Origin: QYOJ01 sp964449285
GTDB lineage: Bacteria > Bacteroidota > Bacteroidia > Bacteroidales > FEN-979
Length of the DNA stretch: 60,796 bases
Reading direction: 5' to 3'
Assembly: GCA_964449285.1 (NCBI GenBank)
Contig: CAYUZX010000015.1
Span: forward strand, 1 to 60,796
Made by a program: the position numbers and the translations under genes. This document shows positions 42,554-50,201 of the stretch, piece after piece. Within the stretch, counting starts at the first letter, position 1, and each line of letters begins with the position of its first letter. Below the pieces are notes generated by a model that made no database searches, was not told the DNA's origin, and saw nothing but the letters and a program-made list of their open reading frames with translations.

Positions 42554-43741
42554 TTATCTTTTCCTGCGGTTGAAACCAGAGGGTTTTTTCTTCGGGTTAT
42601 ATTCCGGCGCTTCGCCAAACTGGCCCGGGACGGCGCCTTTATGAACCGATTTTCCAAGCAATTTTTCTATCTCACCGAATTTCCACTGTCCGTCGGGGTT
42701 GATGAAGGTGATGGCAACGCCTGATGCCGCGGCCCGGGCAGTACGTCCTATGCGGTGAATGTAATCCTCTGCATCATTCGGAACATCGTAGTTCAGCACC
42801 ATGTCGATATTTTCCACATCGATGCCTCGCGAAACAACATCGGTTGCCACCAGCACCTGAATCTCTTTGTTCCGGAATCCCTGCATCACCTTCTCCCGTT
42901 CCTTTTGTTCAAGGTCGGAGTGGATCTCCTGCACGTCAAGGCCAGCCTTTTTCAATTCGCGGCTAAGCAGTTTCGTACTGCTCTTGGTAGAGCAGAAGAT
43001 CAGGATCGTCCTTCCTTTTGAGTTGCCGAGCAGGTATTTAACAAGCGGCAGTTTCTGTGTGTCATAGACGGAATAGGCCAGCTGTAGAATCTTCTCTGCA
43101 GGTTTGGAAAGGGCAATATTGATCTCAGTAGGATTATGCAACACCTTATTGGCCAGAATCTTAATATCCGTTGGAATTGTGGCTGAAAAGAGAAGCGTCT
43201 GACGTTCTTTCGGCACATGAGAGATGATCTTCATGATGTCGTCGTGAAAGCCCATGTCGAGCATCCGGTCAGCTTCGTCCAACACCAGCGTTTTGATGGT
43301 TGAAAAGTTCACATACTCCATGTTCAGGTGGGCAATCATCCGGCCTGGCGTACAAACTACCACATCAACCCCTCCCATCAGTGCAGCTTTCTCACGTGTA
43401 AATGTAGCTCCATCAGTTCCGCCATAGATGGGTACAGAGGATACGGAAGTGAAATAGGAGAGTCCCTCCATGTGCTGGTCTATCTGGACAGCCAGCTCCC
43501 GGGTGGGTACGATCACCAGGGCTTTAATTCCTGTTCCGCCATCCTCCTTTAAAATGCGGTCTGTAATGGGCAGCAGGAATGCTGCCGTTTTTCCGGTACC
43601 TGTCTGAGCAGAACCAATCAGGTCCTTTCCCTCTAAGATAATTGGGATGGCCTGTTCCTGGATGGGAGTTGGTATAGTAAATCCGAGTGAATCGATTCCC
43701 TCGATTACACGGGGATCAAATCCGAAGTCAGTGAAGTTCAA
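42554..43741 (-). CDS. DEAD-box RNA helicase (RhlE-like)
   Basis: A 395-residue ATP-dependent RNA helicase. Q motif FTIPTPIQEQAIP, motif I AQTGTGKT, Ia PTRELAVQ, II DEADRMLDMGF, III SAT, the second RecA domain with DVVSRGIDVENI, and VI HRIGRTARA are all present. A basic tail (KKKPSGFNRRKR) follows. It would unwind RNA in ribosome assembly or mRNA decay. The frame has no ATG near the conserved start except 43843, which overlaps the RND gene and lies upstream of a -7 box (43777-43784). TTG 43741, giving (M)NFTDFGFDPRVIEG, is therefore the best start. Confidence 0.92.
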   Translation of the reverse strand: MNFTDFGFDPRVIEGIDSLGFTIPTPIQEQAIPIILEGKDLIGSAQTGTGKTAAFLLPITDRILKEDGGTGIKALVIVPTRELAVQIDQHMEGLSYFTSVSSVPIYGGTDGATFTREKAALMGGVDVVVCTPGRMIAHLNMEYVNFSTIKTLVLDEADRMLDMGFHDDIMKIISHVPKERQTLLFSATIPTDIKILANKVLHNPTEINIALSKPAEKILQLAYSVYDTQKLPLVKYLLGNSKGRTILIFCSTKSSTKLLSRELKKAGLDVQEIHSDLEQKEREKVMQGFRNKEIQVLVATDVVSRGIDVENIDMVLNYDVPNDAEDYIHRIGRTARAAASGVAITFINPDGQWKFGEIEKLLGKSVHKGAVPGQFGEAPEYNPKKKPSGFNRRKR

Positions 43742-43776
43742 GATGTTTTTGGGATTAGTGAAATTGGAAATTTTTG

Positions 43777-43784
43777 CAAAGATA
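43777..43784 (-). promoter_or_regulatory. Bacteroidota -7 box for the DEAD-box gene
   Basis: On the minus strand TATCTTTG matches TAnnTTTG, 35 bp before TTG 43741 and just past the RND gene stop at 43800. Confidence 0.4.
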
Positions 43785-43799
43785 CGCTCTTTTTTCCGA

Positions 43800-46700
43800 T
43801 TATCTCTTCCTGTAGGACAAACGCAGGAGTGAAGGGAAGACAAAGAGAAGTAACGGAAGGGCTACCAGGAAGCCCCCAATAACGGCTATGGCCAGTGGCT
43901 GCTGCATCTGCGCACCCAGACCAATTCCCACTGCCAGTGGCATCAGGGCCAGGATGGCGCCGATGGCTGTCATCAGTTTCGGCCGGATACGCAAGGATAT
44001 CGCATAGTTGATCGACCGGTCCACATCTCCTGTAGCCTTGTAGGTAGTCATGAACTGGTTTACCGTAAAGATGGCATTTTCGGCTATGATGCCAACGATC
44101 ATGATGATTCCGGTGTAGCTCCCCACATTCAGCTGGATATGGGTCAGATAAAGGAGCCAAACGGAGCCACCGATGCCCAGGACTGAGATGAAGATGATCA
44201 GCAGGGGGATCCTCCAGTCGCGGAAAAGAAAAAGCAACACGGCGAATACCAGCAGTATGGCCGTAATCAGTATGATCAGTAGCTCCCTGAAGGAAGATTG
44301 CTGCTCCGCATAGGTGCCTCCGTAAATGATGTAGTATCCGGCAGGCAGCACCAGTTTTTCCCTTAGGCTCTGTTTTATCTCGCCGATCGCTCCGCCAAGG
44401 TCACGGTTATCCAGCCGGGCGGTCACGGCAATGTTTGACTTCAGGTCGTCGCGTGTGATCTCGGGGTTTCCGCCCGAAATCAGGATTTCGGCAAAGTCGG
44501 ATAGCTGTCTGTAAGAGCCGTCGGGAGTGAAGATGAATTGCTTTTTAATCTTCTCCAGGCTGTTCTCCCTAAAATCAGTAAACCGCATCCTGATCTTCAG
44601 CATTTGCTCCTTCTCCTGGACCTCTCCCACGATAATCCCCTCGTTGAATGCGGTCACCTGGTCCCTGAAATCGGCAGGAGTAAGGCCAAAACGGGTGAGT
44701 TTCTCCACATCCGGCAGCATCGTGATGGTCGGGCCATCTACAATGATGCCGCTTTGCACATCCTCCACCCCATCAATCTCCTGAAGAAGCGACTGGGTCT
44801 GCAAGGCCAGCTCCTGGAGCCTATCCTGGCCGATGCCGAAGATCCGGATCTCGACCGGTTGCGGACGGCCAATGAGATCGCCGAGAAGATCGGCAATCCG
44901 TTGACCGAATTCGATGTTCAGTGCAGGTTCGGTAGCCGACACCTCCTTCCTCAGTTCGGCAATGACCTCTTCGGTTGTCTTCTTCGTACCCTGCTTCAGT
45001 TGGATCAGGTAATCCCCTTCGTAGGGAGGGATCACACCCGTTGCCATGCTGATGCTGGAGGCCATGTTGGTGCCGGTTCGTCGCATGTAGGTCTCCACAT
45101 CGGGATGGCCGATCACGATCCGGTCTACTTCACGGAGGATGGCATCAGAGGCATCCAGGGAGGTACCTGGAGGTGCGAGGTAATCCAGAACAATGGATCC
45201 TTCGTCGAGGATGGGGAGGAAGCCTGTCTGGAGACGGGGAATAAGCAAGATGGTGCTTCCGGCCAACAGGATGATGAAGCCGAAGGCATACCAGGGCTTG
45301 TTGAAAAACCAGATCAGCCAGGTGAGCCGCTGTTTCGTCCGTCCGTTTTTCTCGGCTTCTATCCTGGCCAGGGTGCGTTTGGAGGGCTTGTAGCCAAAGA
45401 GCAGGTGCAGGGCCGGCAAGCCAATACATGTAACCAGAAAGGAGCAGACCAGGGTGATCTCCATCGTGACTGTCAGTTCGCGGAAAAAACTTCCGGCCAC
45501 GCCGCTCATCAGCACAAAAGGGAGAAAGATCACAATGGTGCTCAGCGAGGATCCGACCATCGCAGGAAGCAGTCCACGGATCGTCTCCTTCACCACTTCG
45601 TTTTTCGTCTTTCCGGGATTCTCCTCGTGGATGCGATGAAGCTGTTCGATGATTACAATGGCATCGTCGATAATCAGTCCGATGGAGGCCGCGATGGCGC
45701 CAAGCGACATGATGTTCAGGGTGATTCCGGTGAGATGGAGAACAATAAAGGTAAGCGCCAGAATGACTGGAATGATCAGAATGATCTGCATGCTGGCCCG
45801 GAAGGAGTGAAGGAAGAAGATCACGACAATCATGGCCAGGAGGAGACCGATATAGATACTCTCCAGCACACTATCGATCGATTTCGTGACAAAGACTGAC
45901 TGATCGTAATAAGGCCTGAGGACCATCCCCTCGGGAAGCTGCTGCTGGATCTCGGCGGCTTTTTGCTTGACCTCCCCGGCAAAATCGATCAGGTTTGTGC
46001 CCTGCTGCTTGACCAGGTCGATGATCACGGCATCGTGGCCATTGGCATTGATCCGGATAAACTCCTGCCGCTCCTGCAGTGAAACTTCAGCAATATCCGA
46101 CAGGTGGATGATCCGTTCCCCGTCATTCCTGACCACCAGATCCTTCAGGTCCGCCAGCCTGCTAATCCGTGTGTCGGTGAGGGTCAGGTAAAGCCGCCGG
46201 TAGTCGGATAACAATCCGTTCGATTCAATAAAATTCGTTGCGGCCAGCGCCTCCTCCAGCATCTTCGGTGTCAATCCAAGCGATACCATCTTCAGGGTGT
46301 TGGGCTTGATCACAAACTCCTTGGTCCGGCCTCCGCGAACCACCACATTGGAGATTCCCGGTGTCTCTGAAAAACGGGGCCGGATCAGGTACATCGCTTC
46401 ATTTTTCAACTCCACCTGGCCGTGGCTATTGCTCTCCAGCGTATATCCGATCACCGGGTAGATATTCTGGCTCATCGCCTCCACCACAATTTCAGTTCCC
46501 GGAGGAAGGCTGTTCTTGATCTCATGGATGCGGGATTCAAGCTGCACCTTGGCCATGCCAATGTCAATGCCCCAATCGAAAAACGCTTCGATGGTACAGC
46601 TCCCCCTGTTCGTGGAACTTCTCACGGTTTGGATGCCATTCACCCGTTTGATGGCGATCTCCAGAGGTTGGGTCACAGTGATCATCATCTTGTCAACCGG

Positions 46701-46862
46701 CTGATCCCCGTTGTCGGCTATGATGGTAATTTTCGGGAAAGTGACGTCGGGAAAGAGGGAGGTCTGCATCCTCCGGTAGGAATAGACCCCGGCCAGCAGC
46801 ACTACGGCCAGCACAAAGAGTATCGGCTTCAGGAAAAGTCTGTAATACTCCCTGTTATTCAT
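43800..46862 (-). CDS. RND efflux transporter permease (AcrB/CzcA superfamily)
   Basis: A 1020-residue inner-membrane pump with the RND plan: one helix, a large periplasmic loop, six helices, a second loop and five more helices. The proton-relay pair is seen in IGLIIDDAIVIIEQ (helix 4). The periplasmic part begins SLFPDVTFPKITI. It drives solute efflux using the proton gradient. ATG 46862 is chosen because it overlaps the adaptor stop in the sequence ATGAATAA, a normal coupling; the longer frame to 46910 is non-membrane sequence. It is the last gene of TolC, adaptor, pump. Whether it exports metals or drugs cannot be decided. Confidence 0.92.
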   Translation of the reverse strand: MNNREYYRLFLKPILFVLAVVLLAGVYSYRRMQTSLFPDVTFPKITIIADNGDQPVDKMMITVTQPLEIAIKRVNGIQTVRSSTNRGSCTIEAFFDWGIDIGMAKVQLESRIHEIKNSLPPGTEIVVEAMSQNIYPVIGYTLESNSHGQVELKNEAMYLIRPRFSETPGISNVVVRGGRTKEFVIKPNTLKMVSLGLTPKMLEEALAATNFIESNGLLSDYRRLYLTLTDTRISRLADLKDLVVRNDGERIIHLSDIAEVSLQERQEFIRINANGHDAVIIDLVKQQGTNLIDFAGEVKQKAAEIQQQLPEGMVLRPYYDQSVFVTKSIDSVLESIYIGLLLAMIVVIFFLHSFRASMQIILIIPVILALTFIVLHLTGITLNIMSLGAIAASIGLIIDDAIVIIEQLHRIHEENPGKTKNEVVKETIRGLLPAMVGSSLSTIVIFLPFVLMSGVAGSFFRELTVTMEITLVCSFLVTCIGLPALHLLFGYKPSKRTLARIEAEKNGRTKQRLTWLIWFFNKPWYAFGFIILLAGSTILLIPRLQTGFLPILDEGSIVLDYLAPPGTSLDASDAILREVDRIVIGHPDVETYMRRTGTNMASSISMATGVIPPYEGDYLIQLKQGTKKTTEEVIAELRKEVSATEPALNIEFGQRIADLLGDLIGRPQPVEIRIFGIGQDRLQELALQTQSLLQEIDGVEDVQSGIIVDGPTITMLPDVEKLTRFGLTPADFRDQVTAFNEGIIVGEVQEKEQMLKIRMRFTDFRENSLEKIKKQFIFTPDGSYRQLSDFAEILISGGNPEITRDDLKSNIAVTARLDNRDLGGAIGEIKQSLREKLVLPAGYYIIYGGTYAEQQSSFRELLIILITAILLVFAVLLFLFRDWRIPLLIIFISVLGIGGSVWLLYLTHIQLNVGSYTGIIMIVGIIAENAIFTVNQFMTTYKATGDVDRSINYAISLRIRPKLMTAIGAILALMPLAVGIGLGAQMQQPLAIAVIGGFLVALPLLLFVFPSLLRLSYRKR

Positions 46863-47787
46863 CGGCAGTGCGGGTTGTAACCTGGACGAAAGCGGTGTCT
46901 CCCAGCCCATAATTGCCGGATGCGAGGAAAAGGTTCTCCGGTTCGAACGGAGGCTCTATGATCTCAACCCAATCCTCCCGTGTAATCCCGATCCTGACAG
47001 GCACTTTTACTGCCATGGTATCATCCACAAGTTTCATGACCCAGAAATGCTGCATGATCTCATCGGCAAGCACACAGCTCCCGGGAAGGGTGACTGCGTT
47101 TGGATGAACGACAGTGGGGATCACAACCTTGGCCAGCAGATTTTCAGGGATTCCGGAATTGGCAGTGGGTGTTACAATAAACTGCTGTGTTTGTGCTTCC
47201 TGGGAGACATAGGGCAACCGTGAGGCGATCTTCCCCTCGAGCTGTCTCCCATCCGGAAGCCGGATCGAACAGACGCTGTTCACTCTCACATCATTTACTT
47301 GCTCATAGGGAACCTGCAGGATAAAGACCAGGCTGGCGGGAATGGCAATAGTGCCGAGATTGTCGCCCTCCTGAACAAAATCCCCGTCGGGATGATCCAG
47401 CTGCGTCACGATCCCTTTCATCCCCGCATGAACCCTGATCAACCCCGAAAAAGCAAGGGGGTGGGAGGTATCCATTTCGAGAGCCGTCGCCTCTCTTGTC
47501 TTCAGGGTAAACAACAACTGACCTTTCTCAACCTGCTCACCTTGCTCCACATGGGTCTGCTGCACAAACGCAGCTGCCGGTGATTTTACTGCAGCAATAT
47601 CCAGAAACTTCGAAACGGCTTTCAGCTCCATGGTTTCGGCCATCGTTTGTTTCCGAATCCCGGAAACAGTGACCGGTATGTTCAGCCTGATCGTCTCTTC
47701 CTGCTTCTCCACCGCGGAATGGCATCCTGTCAGCAGAAGAAAAACCAAAAGAGAAGAGATCAGCCAGAGGGGATTTCGTGGATTCAT
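46855..47787 (-). CDS. RND efflux periplasmic adaptor lipoprotein
   Basis: A 310-residue membrane-fusion protein with a lipoprotein signal ending in LLLTGC (Cys22), the usual anchoring for RND adaptors. Lipoyl-domain halves (TQHVEQGEQVEKGQLLFTL; GLIRVHAGMKGIVTQLDHP) and a beta-barrel follow. The coiled-coil hairpin between them is very short, so the protein is at the small end of the family. It links the RND pump to the TolC channel. It is 9 bp after the TolC gene and overlaps the pump gene by 8 nt. Confidence 0.88.
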   Translation of the reverse strand: MNPRNPLWLISSLLVFLLLTGCHSAVEKQEETIRLNIPVTVSGIRKQTMAETMELKAVSKFLDIAAVKSPAAAFVQQTHVEQGEQVEKGQLLFTLKTREATALEMDTSHPLAFSGLIRVHAGMKGIVTQLDHPDGDFVQEGDNLGTIAIPASLVFILQVPYEQVNDVRVNSVCSIRLPDGRQLEGKIASRLPYVSQEAQTQQFIVTPTANSGIPENLLAKVVIPTVVHPNAVTLPGSCVLADEIMQHFWVMKLVDDTMAVKVPVRIGITREDWVEIIEPPFEPENLFLASGNYGLGDTAFVQVTTRTADE

Positions 47788-47796
47788 GGGAATGGA

Positions 47797-49035
47797 TTAT
47801 TGTTTCCAGTAATTGATTTCATTGATGATCTGTTGGATCTTCACTTCGTTTTGTCTCAGGTTGTTGCTGATAGCGAGGTAGTTTCTCAGTGATATCAGGT
47901 AATCGGTCATGGATAAAGATCCGTTATTCAGCAGAAGCTTCTTCTGGCGGATCACAACCCCGGCCAGGTCGAGTTGCTTGTTAAGTTTCGGGATCATCTC
48001 CTGCAAACTCTTTATCTCTTCGGTCAGCTGCCAGAGCTGCTCGTCAAACCGGTTCCGGAAATAGGATTCGTAAACCCTCCGGCTATCCTCCCGGAAGTTG
48101 AGTTTCCTATAGTTGAGAAGCCGTTGCTTCCCGTCATAAACCGGCAGAGAAAAATTGAGTCCCAGGCTGATTCCGAAATTTTTATAGATATCTTTCGGTA
48201 CGTTGTTCACGATGCCTGCGTCGGCCTGCCACGAAACGGCAGGGATGTATTTCAGGTCGATCTCCCGGCGTTCGTTGTCGATTATCAGGCTGTCGAGGGT
48301 ATACCGGTAAAACAGCGGTGATCTCTTTCCGGAGTCAACCGTTCGAAGCTGCAGATCAGGTGCCAACAGTGTCACTTTCGCTTTTTCAGAGATGCCGCAG
48401 AGAATGTTCAGCGCACTGATTGCTTTTCTGAATTCCACCTGCAAGGTATTGATATCCAGTTCCAGGGACTGTATCTCCACCTGGAAAGAGAGGTATTCGG
48501 TTTGGCTGTAATACCCCTGGTCGGTCAATCGTCTCAACAGCGAATCCTCCTCCTGCATATAGACATAAGCCTTCCGGTAAAACACGATGTCGTTCTGAAT
48601 GGCAAAGGCGGAAAGATACTGGGCTGTAATCACTTTTCTCAACTCCTCCCCCGCCAACATGGAAGAGTTGGTGATCACTTCATCCAGAATTCCTACTCTG
48701 GCATATCCTGTTCTTATGCTTTTCCGATTGAACAACGGCTGGGAGACATTGAGTGTTGAAATGAAGTTCCCTCCATTGGTGATGACTTCGCTGTAGCCCC
48801 AGCTATTGATCACCGGAGCATAATAGAGGTTCCCTGTAAGAGAAACGGAAGGAAGAAGTTGCCGGGCCCTGATAAGTGAACTGTCGATCCTGTTGGAAGC
48901 GAGCTGGTTGTTCAACTCCATCAGGTACGGGCTGTTGGTTCTCCCCTTTTCAAGGTAGTAATCCAGACTCATCTCCTGGGTTTGACCCGTGACAAGCAAA
49001 AAAAAGAGCCCAGTAATAAGGATAATGTGACGCAT
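47797..49035 (-). CDS. TolC-family outer-membrane efflux channel
   Basis: A 412-residue outer-membrane factor: signal peptide MRHIILITGLFFLLVTGQTQ, then the duplicated alpha-helical OEP repeats (SLDYYLEKGRTNSPYLMELN at the first; SLGLNFSLPVYDGKQRLLNY at the second). It would form the exit duct for the adaptor and pump encoded directly downstream. ATG 49035 begins the signal peptide, and the frame upstream of it (to 49155) overlaps the divergent gene and a promoter. This start is supported by the promoter at 49056-49087. It is the first gene of the efflux operon. Confidence 0.88.
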   Translation of the reverse strand: MRHIILITGLFFLLVTGQTQEMSLDYYLEKGRTNSPYLMELNNQLASNRIDSSLIRARQLLPSVSLTGNLYYAPVINSWGYSEVITNGGNFISTLNVSQPLFNRKSIRTGYARVGILDEVITNSSMLAGEELRKVITAQYLSAFAIQNDIVFYRKAYVYMQEEDSLLRRLTDQGYYSQTEYLSFQVEIQSLELDINTLQVEFRKAISALNILCGISEKAKVTLLAPDLQLRTVDSGKRSPLFYRYTLDSLIIDNERREIDLKYIPAVSWQADAGIVNNVPKDIYKNFGISLGLNFSLPVYDGKQRLLNYRKLNFREDSRRVYESYFRNRFDEQLWQLTEEIKSLQEMIPKLNKQLDLAGVVIRQKKLLLNNGSLSMTDYLISLRNYLAISNNLRQNEVKIQQIINEINYWKQ

Positions 49036-49055
49036 AAATCTGTGGCAAACCACTT

Positions 49056-49087
49056 CAAAGGTAGTCGATTTGTTTTTCTTGAAGCAA
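49056..49087 (-). promoter_or_regulatory. Bacteroidota promoter for the TolC-adaptor-RND operon
   Basis: On the minus strand TTG (49087-49085), 21 bp, then TACCTTTG (49063-49056), 20 bp before ATG 49035. A weaker plus-strand pair (TTTG 49069-49072, TACATTTA 49095-49102) is interleaved with it and would serve the divergent gene. Confidence 0.5.
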
Positions 49088-49119
49088 TTGTTACTACATT
49101 TACACAACGTATCTTCCCC

Positions 49120-49533
49120 ATGAAAGCCGTTCTCTCCCTCATCGTCTCCATTCATTTCCTGGCAGGAGTTCTGTTCCTCCCCGGAGAGAATTTTAACCTG
49201 CTCAATCAGATGCCGGAGCTACTGAAACTGTTCAAACAAGAGAACGGAACGCTTTATTTTGGTGAATTCCTTGAAGAGCAGTTTCTTGGAGCCTATTCCA
49301 TTCCTGAGTCCCCGGAGAATGATCCGAACGAACCATTTGAAAAAGAACAGAACCCAGTTCCGTTTAATCTGACCATTACCACGCCTATTGCCTTTGTTTT
49401 CTCGGGATTACTTAATCTCGAACTTTTTCCTCCCTATTTTACATCCACTGCATTACCTTATCTGATGAATTATCATAGCATTGATCTTCCCTCCCTTTTT
49501 CATCCTCCGAGATCCGTTTTCGTATCCGCATAA
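49120..49533 (+). CDS. Small exported protein of unknown function, divergent from the efflux operon
   Basis: The 137-residue protein starts with a hydrophobic leader (MKAVLSLIVSIHFLAGVLFL). Its middle is acidic and Pro-rich (IPESPENDPNEPFEKEQNP), followed by a second hydrophobic stretch (TTPIAFVFSGLLNLELFPPYF). It ends in a FHPPR motif near the C terminus. I recognise no named family, although short proteins ending in His-Pro-Pro-type motifs accompany metal-efflux loci in other Bacteroidota. ATG 49120 is preferred over the longer frame (TTG/ATG near 48982) because it starts the leader and lies after the divergent promoters. A role linked to the pump is inferred only from its position. Confidence 0.6.
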   Translation: MKAVLSLIVSIHFLAGVLFLPGENFNLLNQMPELLKLFKQENGTLYFGEFLEEQFLGAYSIPESPENDPNEPFEKEQNPVPFNLTITTPIAFVFSGLLNLELFPPYFTSTALPYLMNYHSIDLPSLFHPPRSVFVSA

Positions 49534-49575
49534 CTGACATCATTTTATTTCCAAATAAACATTAAATCATTGATT

Positions 49576-50040
49576 ATGAAAAATATTATTTTTCTGCTGG
49601 TGACGCTATTGATCACTGGTGGAGTCGCTTCGGCTCAAAAACTTACAGTCGATAAAGTTCCGGCAGAGGTCCGGCAGGCATTCATGAAGAAATTTCCCAC
49701 CGTCTACAAATATTCCTGGGAGATGGAGGAGGAGAATTATGAAGTATCTTTCAAACTTGACGGGAAAGAGGCTTCAGCCGATTTCGATGCCACCGGTGCA
49801 TGGCTTGAGTCTGAAGTGGAGATTCATAAGTCAGATCTCCCTCAAGCCATTACCGATGCCATTCAGCGGGATTTTCCTGGATTTGAGACCGAGGAGGTCG
49901 TCAAAGGAGAGACTCCGGTGAAGGGAACTTTCTACGAGGTAAAAGTGGAGAAAAGCGAAGAGGAGTACGAAGCCATCTATTCCGAATCCGGAACACTGCT
50001 CGAAAAGAAGCAGATTACCGAAGAAGAAGATAAGGACTAG
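49576..50040 (+). CDS. PepSY-like domain periplasmic protein
   Basis: A 154-residue secreted protein: signal peptide MKNIIFLLVTLLITGGVASAQ, then two similar halves of PepSY-like (BLIP-like) folds. The first runs from VPAEVRQAFMKKFPTVYKYSWEME and the second from LPQAITDAIQRDFPGFETEE. Each half has the pattern of a helix ending in FP followed by beta strands containing YEV and aromatic residues. The protein is strongly acidic. PepSY-like proteins in Bacteroidota are periplasmic and often sit beside two-component or efflux genes; their ligand is not established. ATG 49576 starts the signal peptide. A strong hairpin follows the gene. Confidence 0.8.
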   Translation: MKNIIFLLVTLLITGGVASAQKLTVDKVPAEVRQAFMKKFPTVYKYSWEMEEENYEVSFKLDGKEASADFDATGAWLESEVEIHKSDLPQAITDAIQRDFPGFETEEVVKGETPVKGTFYEVKVEKSEEEYEAIYSESGTLLEKKQITEEEDKD

Positions 50041-50065
50041 CTTCAAAATTTGCAGTACTGTTTGC

Positions 50066-50103
50066 TTGTAAGGGTTATCGGTCCGGTAACCCTTACAATT
50101 TTC
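50066..50103 (+). terminator. Rho-independent-type terminator after the PepSY-like gene
   Basis: A 12-bp perfect stem (TTGTAAGGGTTA at 50066-50077 with its complement at 50087-50098), a 9-nt loop and then TTTT, 26 bp beyond the stop codon. Confidence 0.7.
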
Positions 50104-50129
50104 CTGAGTTAATCTCTTCCTCCCCTCTA

Positions 50130-50160
50130 TTTGATTTTCCGGGATTTGTTATTATATTTG
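50130..50160 (+). promoter_or_regulatory. Complete Bacteroidota promoter for the large T9SS protein
   Basis: TTTG (50130-50133), 19 bp, then TATATTTG (50153-50160), the canonical arrangement, 41 bp before ATG 50202. It fixes the start downstream of the TTG at 50166. Confidence 0.65.
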
Positions 50161-50201
50161 GGAGATTGCAATGTGAGATTGTTTCACCCAATACAGATTC
50201 C

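Noticed and set aside
41989..42657. Minus-strand frame running across the N gap
   Set aside because: It is antisense to fusA and partly translated from N; no family resemblance.
44538..45899. 453-codon plus-strand frame inside the RND pump
   Set aside because: Antisense to the RND gene; Asp/His/Gly-rich composition typical of a shadow frame.
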